Part shown: piece after piece, positions 1 to 8,658 of the stretch
How positions within the stretch are numbered: position 1 is the stretch's first letter
Layout of the letters: each line of letters opens with the position of its first letter
Assembly: GCF_003002815.1 (NCBI RefSeq)
Contig: NZ_PVTF01000018.1
Location: 62,001 to 126,000, forward strand
Source of the DNA: Umezawaea tangerina
Lineage (GTDB): Bacteria; Actinomycetota; Actinomycetes; Mycobacteriales; Pseudonocardiaceae
DNA: 64,000 nucleotides
Direction of reading: 5' to 3'
Notes under the pieces: model-generated
Told to the model about the DNA's origin: nothing
The model's input: only the letters and a program-made list of their open reading frames with translations
The model's database searches: none
Made by a program: the position numbers and the translations under genes

Positions 1-1597
1 GGTGGTCCACACCGGGGGCGGGGTTCATCAGGTCGAGGAGGTTCGGGTTGGCCAGCACCGGCTTGACCGGCGGGACCGGCGGCGCCTCGGCGGGCGGGAA
101 CGGACCGGTCACCGGCATCGGGTCGGTCGGCGACGACGGAGGAGCGACCGGTGCGAAGGGCGGCGGGATCGGCGCGCCCTGCGGCGGGAACGCCGTGTTG
201 ATCGGCTTCAGCGAGTCGAAGGCCGACGTCGACGGCTTCGAGAACTCCGGCTTCGGCGCGCCGTCCACCCCTGGGATGTTCGGGACCACACCGGGCCGCG
301 GCGGGCCACCGCCCGGCGGACGGGCGTTCGGGAGGTTCGGGCGGTCGTTGGGCTTCACCGGTCCGTTGGCGCCGGGGATGGGCGGCATCTGGGAGATGAT
401 CGAGCTGTTCGGCGCGTTGTTGGGCATGGCCGGACCGGTCGGCGACGGCGTGCCGGGCACACCGGGGACGTGCGCGACCGGGTCCGGGATGGGCGGCGGC
501 GTCCAGGACGCGTTCGTGGTGCCCTGCGAGCCGGGCGGCGGCGTGTACGAGGTCACCGGCGGCGCGGCCTGCGGGCTGGGGACGTTCGGCGTCGGCACCT
601 TGTTGTTGCCGGGCGGCGGCACGTACGACTCGATCGGCGGGGCGCTCTGCGGCTTGGGCGCCGCAGGCGCCGGGTTGCTGTTCGCACCGGGCGGCGGGGT
701 GTACGGGTTCACCTGCGGCCCGCCCTGCGGGGTGGGCACGTTCGGCGTCGGCACCTTGTTGTCGCCGGGCGGCGGCACGTAGGCCGACACCGGCGGCGCC
801 GCAGGCGGCGGGGGCGCGGCGGCCGGGCTGGTGGTGTCCGCGCCGGGCGGCGGCGTGTACGGGTTGGCGTGCTGCCCACCCGGCGGGGGCGGGGGCGCGG
901 CCGCGGGGTTGGTCGTGTCGGCACCCGGAGGCGGCGTGTACTGGTTGGTCGGCGGACCGGTGTTCACCGGAGGCGCGGCGGGCGGCGGGTTCGTGGCGCC
1001 GGGCGGCGGCTGGACCTTGTTCACGTCCGGGCCGGGCGTCGCCGGGGTCACGGCGGGCGCGGGGTTGGTCGCACCGGGCGGCGGGTCGGTCTTGCTGACC
1101 TGCGGACCGCTCTGCTGCTGCGGCGGCGGGGCGGTGTTGGGAGCGCCGTTCGGGTTCTTCGCGCCGGAGTCCGGGACGATCTTGCCGAACTCGTCGGCGA
1201 CCATCTGGTCGGTCTTGGTCTGGGTCTCCCCGGTGGCCTTCACACCGTCGCTGACCTTGGCCATCGTCTCCGCGGCCTGGTTGGCCTTGTCGATGGACTT
1301 GCCGTTGGAGTCGTTCACGGCGACGGTCATCGGGATGCCGAACATGCCGAGGGCGTTGAGCTTGAGCGTCTGCGAGGACAGCTGCGACGCGATCCGCTGG
1401 TAGCCGGACTCCAGGTCGCCCGCCTGCTTCTGGAGGGTCTGCAGCGAGCCCTCGGTGACCGAGAACCCGGAGGTGCCGGTGTAGCCGGCCGGGACCGACT
1501 GCTGCGGTGGCGGCGGCGGGGCGGGCGGCGGACTGCCGGGGTTCGGGTTCGGGTTCGCGCTTGGGTTCGCACTGGGACTGCCGGTGTTGCGCGCCAT
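1..1597 (-). CDS. Proline-rich repeat protein, type VII (ESX)-secretion-like, partial
   Basis: The frame is open from an ATG at 1597 to the left edge, so at least 532 residues are present and the stop lies outside the window. An AAAGG stretch precedes the ATG. The protein starts with a short Pro/Asn/Ser segment (about 1-35). An alpha-helical, Gln/Lys-rich region follows at about 40-150 (GFSVTEGSLQTLQKQAG onward), resembling the helical hairpins of actinobacterial ESX-exported proteins, but with no W-x-G. The rest is a Pro/Ala/Asn-rich tail with eight PPPG units, six of them as YTPPPG or YVPPPG. No signal peptide or membrane helix is visible. It lies 53 bp downstream of the WXG protein on the same strand, so the two are probably co-transcribed. 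A secreted or surface scaffold is inferred; no enzymatic motif is seen. The opposite-strand reading frames are artefacts of its biased composition. Confidence 0.72.
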   Translation of the reverse strand, partial: MARNTGSPSANPSANPNPNPGSPPPAPPPPPQQSVPAGYTGTSGFSVTEGSLQTLQKQAGDLESGYQRIASQLSSQTLKLNALGMFGIPMTVAVNDSNGKSIDKANQAAETMAKVSDGVKATGETQTKTDQMVADEFGKIVPDSGAKNPNGAPNTAPPPQQQSGPQVSKTDPPPGATNPAPAVTPATPGPDVNKVQPPPGATNPPPAAPPVNTGPPTNQYTPPPGADTTNPAAAPPPPPGGQHANPYTPPPGADTTSPAAAPPPPAAPPVSAYVPPPGDNKVPTPNVPTPQGGPQVNPYTPPPGANSNPAPAAPKPQSAPPIESYVPPPGNNKVPTPNVPSPQAAPPVTSYTPPPGSQGTTNASWTPPPIPDPVAHVPGVPGTPSPTGPAMPNNAPNSSIISQMPPIPGANGPVKPNDRPNLPNARPPGGGPPRPGVVPNIPGVDGAPKPEFSKPSTSAFDSLKPINTAFPPQGAPIPPPFAPVAPPSSPTDPMPVTGPFPPAEAPPVPPVKPVLANPNLLDLMNPAPGVDH

Positions 1598-1650
1598 GTC
1601 GCGCCTTTCGAGATCGCCGGGATGGGTGAGGGGGACGAGCGGGGGAGCGG

Positions 1651-2514
1651 TCAGCCGCCCACCTTGTCGACCGCCTTGTCGACCTTGTTCTGGGCCTTCC
1701 ACGACTCGTAGGAGACCTCGGCGACGTCGGCGACGTTCTCGAACCGCTTCCAGCCCTTGCCGACCTGCTCGGTGATCTCGTCCAGGTTCTTGATCCGCCC
1801 CATCTGGCGGCTGATGGCGCCCACCAGCTTCGCGATGCGGGAGGCGATGTTCACGCCCAGCGCGACGGCCTTGCCGACCGCGAAACCGACGAAGCCGACG
1901 ATCGAGGCGCCGAAGGTGAAGAACGCCGCGGCCGCCGCCGCGATCGCACCCGCCAGCAGCGACCCGAGCAGCTGGGAGATCAGGTCGCGGACGATGTCGC
2001 GCAGCACCGACACCAGCACGCCGCAGATCGCGACGATCTTGGCCTTCTTCTCGACCGCGTTGGCCAGCGAGTCCAGCTCCCCGCCCAGGGACTCCATGTT
2101 GGACTTGAACGCCTCGGAGGACTGCCCGGTCCAGCCCTGCGGCTGCGCGAGCGTGTTGCGGTGCGTCTCCGCCAGCGTCCGCATGTCCACCGCGGTCTTC
2201 TTCGTCGCCTCGACGTTCGCGTTGATCTCGTCGGGGTCGCCCATCAGCTGGTCGAGCGGCTCCTTCAGGAAGCTCACGTGCTCGATCAGCCAGCCGATCC
2301 CCGCACCGAGGAGGGTGCCGAACGGGTCCATCGCCAGCATCGCCAGCGACGACGCCGCACCGATCGCGGCGAACGTGATGTCCAGGACCTTCTCGGTCTC
2401 GCTCTCGGCGTCCTTGCCGACCGAGTCGATCAGCTCGTCGAAAGCCGAGATGAACATCGAACCCTTGAACTTGTTCTCCTCGGTGATTTCCATACCGGGG
2501 GGTGACGAGACCAT
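1651..2514 (-). CDS. WXG-motif protein with hydrophobic C-terminal half, type VII secretion-like
   Basis: The product is 287 residues. Helical segments span about 10-160, and a W-T-G at 128-130 in the context QGWTGQSSEAF matches the turn of WXG100/ESX proteins. A long Ala/Gly-rich hydrophobic stretch at about 160-230 should insert in or cross the membrane. The C-terminus is a charged helix rich in Lys and Asp. The start at 2514 is favoured because AGGAAGG lies 8 nt upstream; an internal ATG at 2493 has no comparable ribosome site. Proteins of this layout are common in actinomycete gene pairs of unknown function and often resemble toxin carriers or membrane-active ESX substrates. No catalytic motif is recognised. 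It sits just upstream of the proline-rich gene and probably shares its transcript. Confidence 0.75.
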   Translation of the reverse strand: MVSSPPGMEITEENKFKGSMFISAFDELIDSVGKDAESETEKVLDITFAAIGAASSLAMLAMDPFGTLLGAGIGWLIEHVSFLKEPLDQLMGDPDEINANVEATKKTAVDMRTLAETHRNTLAQPQGWTGQSSEAFKSNMESLGGELDSLANAVEKKAKIVAICGVLVSVLRDIVRDLISQLLGSLLAGAIAAAAAAFFTFGASIVGFVGFAVGKAVALGVNIASRIAKLVGAISRQMGRIKNLDEITEQVGKGWKRFENVADVAEVSYESWKAQNKVDKAVDKVGG

Positions 2515-3092
2515 GCGCAGGGCCTTCCTAGTCAGCGGCGGTGCATCTTGTTCGGACCGGGCGCGCGAAGCGCAGGCTGGGGGCCCAGTGCACTGCCCAG
2601 TGCACTCCTGATCCCCAACGCCTCACCAACGCCACGCTAACGGAGGACGCGGACGCGTGTTGGAGGTTGCCCGAAAGGACAACAGGGGTCGCGTTCCCGC
2701 TGGTCAGGACAACGGGAAGGTTCTTCACGAATTACTCATGGAGCGATCATTCAAGACCGCGGGCTATCGGCTTGCATTAGCAACAGGACGGACCGGTCAA
2801 TCCCGTGCTCGGGACTTCGCCTTGTCCTGAAGTCCCGAGCCGTGTCATTTGCTTTCGGAAGCCCGAAACGGCGGGTAAAGCCGCCCGATCCCCGCAGGAC
2901 GCTTGTCCCGCTTTCCGCCGCGGTGGGCCATGCGAAAGCAAAGTGGCGATAGCTCCGCGTCCTGCGCCGTCGGGCCTCGTCGGCGTCCGGGCGCCCGGCT
3001 CGACGCCCTGAGGCCCCTCCAGAGCCTCTGCGCGGCCCCTGGCGTGCCCGCCTACTAGCATTGCCCGGACACCATCTGACGAGGAGGACTCC
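2515..3092. other. Intergenic region, inverted-repeat rich, no convincing gene
   Basis: This 578-bp divergent gap lies between the ESX-like pair and the RAM-domain gene. Open frames on both strands look non-coding (Arg/Pro-rich shadows without ribosome sites). The left part, next to the ESX-like gene, repeats CCCAGTGCACT twice. The right part holds the nested inverted repeats listed separately. Promoters for both flanking genes should lie here, but no clear -35/-10 pair could be fixed by eye. Confidence 0.6.
2807..2942. repeat. Nested inverted repeats (possible structured RNA or repeat relic)
   Basis: GCTCGGGACTTC at 2807-2818 pairs perfectly with GAAGTCCCGAGC at 2829-2840 (12-bp stem, 10-nt loop). 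Just to the right, TTTGCTTTCG at 2848-2857 pairs with CGAAAGCAAA at 2933-2942 and encloses a GGCGG/CCGCC hairpin. No T-run follows either stem, so a simple terminator is unlikely. Function is unknown; a structured 5' leader of the downstream gene, a small RNA, or a degenerate mobile repeat are all possible. Confidence 0.5.
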
Positions 3093-3377
3093 GTGATCAA
3101 CGCGATCGTGCTGATCCAGGCCGCTGCCGAATCGATCCCCGAGGCAGCGCAGACGATCGCCGAGATCGAGGGCGTGACGGAGGTCTACTCCTGTGCCGGT
3201 GACGTGGACCTGATCGCCATCGTGAAGGTGGACCGGCACGAGGACCTCGCCGAGCTGGTCCCCGGTCAGATCAGCAAGGTCGCGGGCGTGCTGAACACGG
3301 ACACGCACATCTCGTTCCGCTCGTACTCCAAGCGCGAGACCGAGGCGGCGTTCTCCATCGGCCTCGAAGAGGGCTGA
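3093..3377 (+). CDS. Stand-alone Lrp/AsnC ligand-binding (RAM) domain protein
   Basis: The 94-residue product matches only the C-terminal RAM/AsnC ligand-binding domain of Lrp/AsnC regulators, an alpha-beta sandwich that oligomerises and binds amino acids. The helix-turn-helix is absent. The GTG start at 3093 has GAGGAGG at 3081-3087, and no upstream in-frame DNA-binding domain exists. It converges on qcrB across a shared bidirectional terminator. Small RAM-only proteins are known in actinobacteria and archaea and may sense amino acids or modulate full-length Lrp proteins. A role linked to respiration is only suggested by position. Confidence 0.85.
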   Translation: MINAIVLIQAAAESIPEAAQTIAEIEGVTEVYSCAGDVDLIAIVKVDRHEDLAELVPGQISKVAGVLNTDTHISFRSYSKRETEAAFSIGLEEG

Positions 3378-3398
3378 GCACGCCCCCAGGACGCAGAA

Positions 3399-3436
3399 GG
3401 AGGGCCCCGCACCGTTGATCCGGTGCGGGGCCCTCC
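3399..3436. terminator. Bidirectional intrinsic terminator between RAM gene and qcrB
   Basis: A perfect 16-bp stem (GGAGGGCCCCGCACCG at 3399-3414, complement at 3421-3436) with a 6-nt loop lies 22 bp after the RAM stop and 15 bp after the qcrB stop on the opposite strand. A short TCTT tract follows on the plus strand. It serves both convergent genes. Confidence 0.85.
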
Positions 3437-3450
3437 TCTTGGGTCGAACC

Positions 3451-5115
3451 TCAGGCGTCGGGCTGCTGCGGCTTGCCCGCCAGCTCGGCGGGCTTGTTCT
3501 CGGCGGAGATCTCCTCGGAGACACCGTGCGCCGCGCGGGCGTTCGCCAGAGCGGTGGTCTCCTCGGGGGCGTCCGGCGTGAGGAAGCTGCCCGCCACGGG
3601 GTGGCCCGCGGAGCCCAGCTTGTTCATCTTCTTCGGCAGCGGTGCGCCCTGGTAGGTCAGGGGCAGCGGGTGGCCGTGGTCGTCCACCGGGCCGAGGGGC
3701 TGGTGGACCTCGATGAACTCGCCGTGCGGGAGGCGCTTGATGATGCCGGTCTCGACACCGTGCTCGAGCACCTCGCGGTCACCGCGCTGCAAGCCGAGGC
3801 ACAGGCGGTAGGTGATGTAGTACGCCAGCGGCGGCACCAGCAGCATGCCGACGCGACCGGCCCACGTCAGCGCGTTCAGCGAGATGTCGAACTTCACGGC
3901 GATGATGTCGTTGCCGCCCGAGAGCAGCAGGACCATGAAGAACGAGATCGCCATCGCGCCGAGCGCGGTGCGCACCGGCACGTCGCGGGGGCGCTGAAGC
4001 AGGTTGTGGTGCGCGTAGTCCTTCGTGAGCTTCTTCTCGATCCACGGGTAGAACGCCGCGACCTGGGTCAGCAGCGGCAGACCGAGGATGAACGGCAGGA
4101 ACGCCGCCGGGATCGTGTAGTTGCCCAGGTAGAGCTCCCACGCGGGCCACAGCCGGATCAGGCCGTCGGTCCAGCCCATGTACCAGTCGGGCTGGACGCC
4201 CGCGGACACCTGCGCCGGGTTGTACGGGCCGAAGTTCCACACCGGGTTGATCTGGAACAGACCGCCCATGATCGCGGTGACCGCGACGACGACCGCGAAG
4301 AAGCCGCCGCCCTTGGCCGCGAACACCGGCATGATGCGCACGCCGACGACGTTGGTCTCCTTGCGACCGACACCGGGGAACTGCGTGTGCTTCTGGTACC
4401 AGACCAGCGCCAGGTGGACCGCCACGAGACCCAGGATGATCGCGGGGATCAGCAGGATGTGCAGCGTGTAGAACCTGGGGATGATCTCGGTGCCGGGGAA
4501 CTCGCCGCCGAAGGCCAGCCAGTTGATCCAGGTGCCGACGACCGGGAACGAGATCAGCAGCGCCGCCATCACGCGGAGGCCGGTGCCGGAGAGCAGGTCG
4601 TCGGGGAGCGAGTAGCCGAGGAAGCCCTCGATCGCGCCGAGCATGAACAGCAGGATGCCGATGACCCAGTTGATCTCGCGCGGGCGGCGGAACGCGCCCG
4701 TGAAGAAGATCCGGAACATGTGCACGACGATCGCGGCCATGAACAGCAGCGCGGCCCAGTGGTGCACCTGGCGGACGAACAGGCCGCCGCGGACCTCGAA
4801 GGAGATCTGCAGGGTCGACTCGAACGCGCGGGACATCTCGATGCCCTGCAGGTTCTGGAACGTGCCGTTGTAGACGACCTCCTGCATGGAGGGGTCGAAG
4901 AACAGCGCCAGGTAGGTGCCGGACAGCAGCAGGATGATGAAGCTGTACAGCGCGATCTCGCCGAGCAGGAACGACCAGTGCGTCGGGAAGACCTTGTTCA
5001 GCTGCTTGCGCATGCCGCCCGCGAAGTGGAAACGCTCGTCAGCGGCTTTCGCGGCCCCGCCGGCCGCACGAGCGGCCGCGTTGGGCTGCTTCGTCGGAGT
5101 GGTGATGGCACTCAT
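3451..5115 (-). CDS. qcrB: Cytochrome bc1 complex cytochrome b subunit QcrB
   Basis: The 554-residue membrane protein is the di-heme quinol-oxidising core of the actinobacterial bc1 complex, which passes electrons from menaquinol to Rieske and cytochrome c subunits. Heme-ligand histidines are visible in [12 protein letters not shown] and [13 protein letters not shown], and in a later pair within [20 protein letters not shown]. The quinone-site signature appears as PDWYMGW, the actinobacterial form of PEWY. About nine hydrophobic helices and a hydrophilic C-terminal tail of roughly 120 residues are typical of this family. It is last in ctaE-qcrC-qcrA-qcrB and its ATG overlaps the qcrA stop by 4 bp, implying translational coupling. 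In mycobacteria this subunit is the target of Q203-type inhibitors. Confidence 0.97.
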   Translation of the reverse strand: MSAITTPTKQPNAAARAAGGAAKAADERFHFAGGMRKQLNKVFPTHWSFLLGEIALYSFIILLLSGTYLALFFDPSMQEVVYNGTFQNLQGIEMSRAFESTLQISFEVRGGLFVRQVHHWAALLFMAAIVVHMFRIFFTGAFRRPREINWVIGILLFMLGAIEGFLGYSLPDDLLSGTGLRVMAALLISFPVVGTWINWLAFGGEFPGTEIIPRFYTLHILLIPAIILGLVAVHLALVWYQKHTQFPGVGRKETNVVGVRIMPVFAAKGGGFFAVVVAVTAIMGGLFQINPVWNFGPYNPAQVSAGVQPDWYMGWTDGLIRLWPAWELYLGNYTIPAAFLPFILGLPLLTQVAAFYPWIEKKLTKDYAHHNLLQRPRDVPVRTALGAMAISFFMVLLLSGGNDIIAVKFDISLNALTWAGRVGMLLVPPLAYYITYRLCLGLQRGDREVLEHGVETGIIKRLPHGEFIEVHQPLGPVDDHGHPLPLTYQGAPLPKKMNKLGSAGHPVAGSFLTPDAPEETTALANARAAHGVSEEISAENKPAELAGKPQQPDA

Positions 5116-6236
5116 GACTTACGCTCCCAGAACGCCGGACCCACGGCTTCGATGAAGTCGCCGCGAGCGATCAAGTATCCGTCCTCGTCCACCGTGATCG
5201 GCAGCTGCGGGAGGGCACGGGTGGCCGGACCGAACCGCGGCTTCGCGTAGTGGAAGACGTCGAACTGCGACTGGTGGCACGGGCAGAGCAGCAAGCCGGT
5301 CTGCTGCTCGTACAACGAGGTCGGACAGCCCAAGTGGGTGCAGATCTTCGAGTACGCGTAGAAGTCACCGTAGTTGAAGTCCTCCTGACCTGCACGCTTG
5401 ACGACCGGTTGGCCGGGGCGGAGGCGGATCAGCATGACCGGACCGTCGGCGCTCTTGATCGCGTGCACGAGGGCTTCCTCGTTGTTCCGCTCGGACTCGC
5501 GGAACGGGAAGACGGTCTCGAAGCCACCGGCCTCGAGGTCCTCGGGGCGGACCAGCTCGACCTCGTGGAACTTGCCGGTGTGGCGGCGCAGGTAGACCTT
5601 CTCGCCGTTCTCCGGCTTCCACGCGGTGTGCCACAGCGACTTGGAGCTGTCGCTGTCCTTCCACGGGTTCTTCAGCAGGCCGCCCAGCGGCACGGCCAGC
5701 ACGCCGAGGCCGAAGACGCCCGCGCCGAGGCCTGCGGTCTTCTTGATCAGCGACCGGCGGCCGAGGGTGCTGCGCTCGCCGGCGTCGGCCAGCTCCGCGA
5801 GCACGGTCGCCTGGTCCACCTGGGCCGACGGGCCGTCGTGGCGCTGCTGGACCGCGAGCTCGTCCGGGATGAACTTCTTGGTGTAGAGCAGAGCGCCCAC
5901 ACCCAGACCCAGGATGGCGATGCCCAGCGTGATGCCGATGATCGGGTTGTACAGGCTGTAGAGCAGGTGGCGGTCGCTCGTCGGGGGCTCGTACTGCCAC
6001 GGCCAGAACAGGAACGCCGCGAGGAACGCGACGCCGCCCAGCGCGGCGATGAGGAACCAGAGCGCGACCGTGCGCTCGGCCCGCTTCTCCGCGCGGGTGC
6101 CCTTGACGGGCCACTTGTCCTCGTAGTGGACCAGCTCGACGCCGTCCATCTTCAGACCGAGCTTGACCAGCTCGTCCCTGCTCATCTGCCCGAGCTCGTC
6201 CTCGGTGGGCAGCTCGGTCGGCGTGTCGCCGCTCAT
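5112..6236 (-). CDS. qcrA: Rieske iron-sulfur subunit of bc1 complex QcrA
   Basis: The 374-residue protein has the actinobacterial three-helix N-terminal half (membrane segments at about 58-80, 98-118 and 168-188) and a C-terminal Rieske domain. The 2Fe-2S ligands are C299 and H301 in CTHLGC and C318 and H321 in CPCHQS, with C304 and C320 as the disulfide pair. An RR pair precedes the third helix (GRRSLIKK), as expected for Tat-dependent insertion of the folded domain. It accepts an electron from menaquinol at the QcrB site and passes it to QcrC. Its start overlaps the qcrC stop by 4 bp, so the three bc1 genes form a tightly coupled operon. Confidence 0.97.
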   Translation of the reverse strand: MSGDTPTELPTEDELGQMSRDELVKLGLKMDGVELVHYEDKWPVKGTRAEKRAERTVALWFLIAALGGVAFLAAFLFWPWQYEPPTSDRHLLYSLYNPIIGITLGIAILGLGVGALLYTKKFIPDELAVQQRHDGPSAQVDQATVLAELADAGERSTLGRRSLIKKTAGLGAGVFGLGVLAVPLGGLLKNPWKDSDSSKSLWHTAWKPENGEKVYLRRHTGKFHEVELVRPEDLEAGGFETVFPFRESERNNEEALVHAIKSADGPVMLIRLRPGQPVVKRAGQEDFNYGDFYAYSKICTHLGCPTSLYEQQTGLLLCPCHQSQFDVFHYAKPRFGPATRALPQLPITVDEDGYLIARGDFIEAVGPAFWERKS

Positions 6237-7039
6237 GCCTTGGCTCCGATCCAGAGGGTCACGCCGATCAGGGCGGCGATCCCCACGATGAACGCGATCA
6301 GACCCTCGGATACGGGCCCCAACCCGCCGAGGGCGGCACCGCCGGGGTTGTTGTTCCCGTCGGTGACCGACTTGATGTACGCGATGATGTCCTTCTTCTC
6401 CTCCGGCGTGAGCTGCCGGTCGGAGAACTTCGGCATGTTCTGCGGGCCCGTGAGCATCGCGGTGTACAGCTGCTCCTCGGTCACGCCGTCCAGCTCGGGC
6501 GCGAACTTGCCGGACGAGAGCGCGCCGCCGCGACCGGTGAAGTTGTGGCAGGCCGCGCAGTTGAGGCGGAACAGCTCGCCGCCGCGGGCGGGCTCGTCGC
6601 CGCGCAGGGCCGCGCCCTTCTCCTCGGGGGCCTCCGGGCCGCCGCCCCTGGACTGGATGAACGCGCCGAGCGCGTCGATCTCCTCGGGGGTGAACTTCAC
6701 CGGCTTGCGCTGGGCCTGGGCCTCCTGGCGGGCCATCGGCATGCGGCCGCTGGAGACCTGGAAGTACACCGCGGCCTCGCCGACGCCGATGAGGCTCGGC
6801 CCGCGGTCCTTGACGCCGTCGAGCGCCGCGCCGTGGCAGGTCAGGCAGGTGTTGTTGTAGAGCTGCTCACCCTGCCGCACGAGGGCCGGGTCGTCCTGCG
6901 CCTGTGCGGTCTGCGGGTTCGGCGCGAGGGCCGTGAACAGGAGACCCGCGCTGAGCAGTGCGAACCCGAGCGCGAGCAGGCCCGAGATCCGCCGCCGCAT
7001 CTTGGTGCGCGTCCGGGCCCTCTTGGTGTTGGTGGTCAT
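6233..7039 (-). CDS. qcrC: Di-heme cytochrome c subunit of bc1 complex QcrC
   Basis: The 268-residue protein carries an N-terminal membrane or signal segment (about 18-40), two c-type heme sites (C65-x-x-C68-H69 and C161-x-x-C164-H165) and a C-terminal anchor helix (about 246-266). Candidate axial methionines lie in GRMPM (about 100-102) and NMPKF (202). The two fused cytochrome c domains replace the soluble cytochrome c that actinobacteria lack and hand electrons directly to CtaC in the bc1-aa3 supercomplex. The gene follows ctaE by 48 bp and overlaps qcrA by 4 bp. Confidence 0.97.
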   Translation of the reverse strand: MTTNTKRARTRTKMRRRISGLLALGFALLSAGLLFTALAPNPQTAQAQDDPALVRQGEQLYNNTCLTCHGAALDGVKDRGPSLIGVGEAAVYFQVSSGRMPMARQEAQAQRKPVKFTPEEIDALGAFIQSRGGGPEAPEEKGAALRGDEPARGGELFRLNCAACHNFTGRGGALSSGKFAPELDGVTEEQLYTAMLTGPQNMPKFSDRQLTPEEKKDIIAYIKSVTDGNNNPGGAALGGLGPVSEGLIAFIVGIAALIGVTLWIGAKA

Positions 7040-7087
7040 GTGTGCGGCAACCCTTGCTGTCAGTTCGGGGCTCGTGCTCGTGGTGGG

Positions 7088-7696
7088 TCAGGGCACGATG
7101 TAGATGACGGCGAACAGGCCGATCCAGACGACGTCGACGAAGTGCCAGTAGTACGACACGACGATCGCGGAGGTCGCCTGCGCCGGGGTGAACTTGCTCA
7201 GCTTGGTGCGGATGAGCAGGAACCCGAACGCGATGAGGCCGCCGATCACGTGCAGACCGTGGAAACCGGTGGTGAGGAAGAAGACGGTGCCGAAGGCGGA
7301 GCTGGGGATCGTGGTGCCCTCGTGCACGAGCGTGTAGTACTCACCTGCCTGACCCGCGACGAAGATCGCGCCCATGATCAGCGTCACCACGTACCAGCGG
7401 CGCAGACCGAAGACGTCGCCCCTCTCGGCGGCGAACACCCCCCACTGACAGGTGAAGGAGGAGGCCACGAGGATGACCGTGAAGAACAGGGCGTAGGGCC
7501 TGTTCAGCTCGGTCGGCTCCGGGGGCCAGACACCTTCGTTCTGGGCTTTCACCGTGAAGAACATGGCGAAGAGCCCAGCGAAGAACATGAGCTCGCTGGA
7601 CAGCCAAACGATCGTGCCGACGCTGACCATGTTCGGGCGGTTCAGCGAGTGCACGCGCTGGCCGGTGGAAGGCGCTGCCGTTGTCACGTGACGCAT
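7088..7696 (-). CDS. ctaE: Cytochrome c oxidase subunit III CtaE
   Basis: The 202-residue product has five membrane helices and closely matches actinobacterial CtaE ([32 protein letters not shown]-like [23 protein letters not shown]). It is a structural subunit of the aa3 oxidase. A longer reading frame continues upstream to 8149, but family similarity begins near [11 protein letters not shown], so the ATG at 7696 is chosen. No strong ribosome site precedes it, so a leaderless message is possible. It heads the ctaE-qcrC-qcrA-qcrB operon, as in Mycobacterium. The divergent gene at 7779 leaves only about 80 bp for both promoters. Confidence 0.95.
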   Translation of the reverse strand: MRHVTTAAPSTGQRVHSLNRPNMVSVGTIVWLSSELMFFAGLFAMFFTVKAQNEGVWPPEPTELNRPYALFFTVILVASSFTCQWGVFAAERGDVFGLRRWYVVTLIMGAIFVAGQAGEYYTLVHEGTTIPSSAFGTVFFLTTGFHGLHVIGGLIAFGFLLIRTKLSKFTPAQATSAIVVSYYWHFVDVVWIGLFAVIYIVP

Positions 7697-7778
7697 TATT
7701 GCTTGCAGGTTTTCCGTCCGCCCATCGGGTCCGGACCGGGTCAGCGGGCGTCCGAAATCACGGAGGGTGGCAAATCCC

Positions 7779-8183
7779 ATGGGGCTGCTGGACCGGTTGC
7801 GCGAACTGGTCGGAAGGGGACGGGTTTCCGAAGTCCTGGTGGACTCCCCCGACCTCGTGGTGGTCGCCGAGGCGTTCGACCCGGCGGAGGCCGACTCGGC
7901 CGTGCTCGCCCGGTCCCCGGCGTGGCGGCCCGACGAGCCAGCGGTGCTCCGCCACCACCTCGCCCTACCCCCTGACCAGGTCGAACGCGCCGCGACGATG
8001 CTCGCGCAGGACGGCTGGGAGCTGCGCCCGAGCGACCGCGGGGGCGACCACCTGCACGCGCTGAGGGTGCAGCGGCTGGACGCTTTGCACTGCGCGCAGG
8101 AGCGTTCGCGGATGGCCGGTCTGGCCCAGCGGCTCGGCGGGGACGCCACGGGGTGGGACGCGCTGCAACCACGGCCCGCCTAG
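7779..8183 (+). CDS. Conserved-looking hypothetical protein, divergent from ctaE
   Basis: The 134-residue product is soluble, with charged alternating helices and strands and no recognised motif. The ATG at 7779 is preferred over the GTG at 7767 because GGAGGGTGG sits 8 nt before it. The middle ([19 protein letters not shown]) resembles a small alpha/beta fold with a mobile helix, as in ACT- or RAM-like modules, but this is weak. It is followed after 51 bp by the pseudo-receiver gene and trpD on the same strand. Function unknown. Confidence 0.7.
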   Translation: MGLLDRLRELVGRGRVSEVLVDSPDLVVVAEAFDPAEADSAVLARSPAWRPDEPAVLRHHLALPPDQVERAATMLAQDGWELRPSDRGGDHLHALRVQRLDALHCAQERSRMAGLAQRLGGDATGWDALQPRPA

Positions 8184-8234
8184 GCCGATAACATCGGCGC
8201 ACCTGGTCACCCGACCCGCCGGAGGATCGTCCAC

Positions 8235-8648
8235 ATGAGCACGCCGACCACGAAGATCCTGGTGTTCAGCCACCGCCCCGAGGTGCGTGAGACGATCATC
8301 ACGGCCGTGGGTCGCCGCCCCGCCCCGGATCTGGGCAAGGTGGACTACATCGAGGCAGGCACGATCGCCGAGGTCCTCTACGAGGTGGACAACAGCAACG
8401 CCGACCTCCTCATCCTCGACGGCGAGGCGCAGCCGACCGGTGGCATGGGCCTGTCCCGCCAGCTGAAGAACGAGATCACCGAGTGCCCGCCGATCGTCGT
8501 CGCGGTGCGGCGCCGGGACGACCGGTGGCTCGCCACCTGGTCGCAGGCGGACGCGGTGATCGTGCACCCGCTGGACCCGCTGGCCGCCGCCGAGACCGTG
8601 GCCGAGGTGCTGCGGACCACGGTGTCGCTGCCCGTCGTGCGCGGCTGA
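8235..8648 (+). CDS. Atypical (pseudo-)receiver domain protein
   Basis: The 137-residue protein has the alternating beta-alpha pattern of a response-regulator receiver and no output domain. The phosphorylatable Asp position is kept (D62 in LLILDGEA). The acidic pair after strand 1 is replaced by S12-H13 (VFSHRPE), the Thr/Ser of strand 4 by Ala (IVVAVRRR) and the conserved Lys of strand 5 by His (IVHPLDP). Canonical phosphotransfer chemistry is therefore unlikely. A GGAGG lies upstream of the ATG. The gene ends 10 bp before trpD and is probably co-transcribed with it. Comparable proteins occur at this locus in related actinomycetes (from memory); partner and signal are unknown. Confidence 0.8.
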   Translation: MSTPTTKILVFSHRPEVRETIITAVGRRPAPDLGKVDYIEAGTIAEVLYEVDNSNADLLILDGEAQPTGGMGLSRQLKNEITECPPIVVAVRRRDDRWLATWSQADAVIVHPLDPLAAAETVAEVLRTTVSLPVVRG

Positions 8649-8658
8649 GAGCCGGGTC

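Noticed and set aside
2-1711. Long plus-strand reading frames opposite the proline-rich gene (one of 569 codons)
   Set aside because: They are Arg/Gly-rich mirror images produced by GC-biased proline codons; the minus strand has the ribosome site, typical codon pattern and operon context.
7088-8149. CtaE with a 151-residue N-terminal extension
   Set aside because: The extension is read through the divergent genes in Arg/Ser-rich shadow sequence; family similarity begins near the ATG at 7696.
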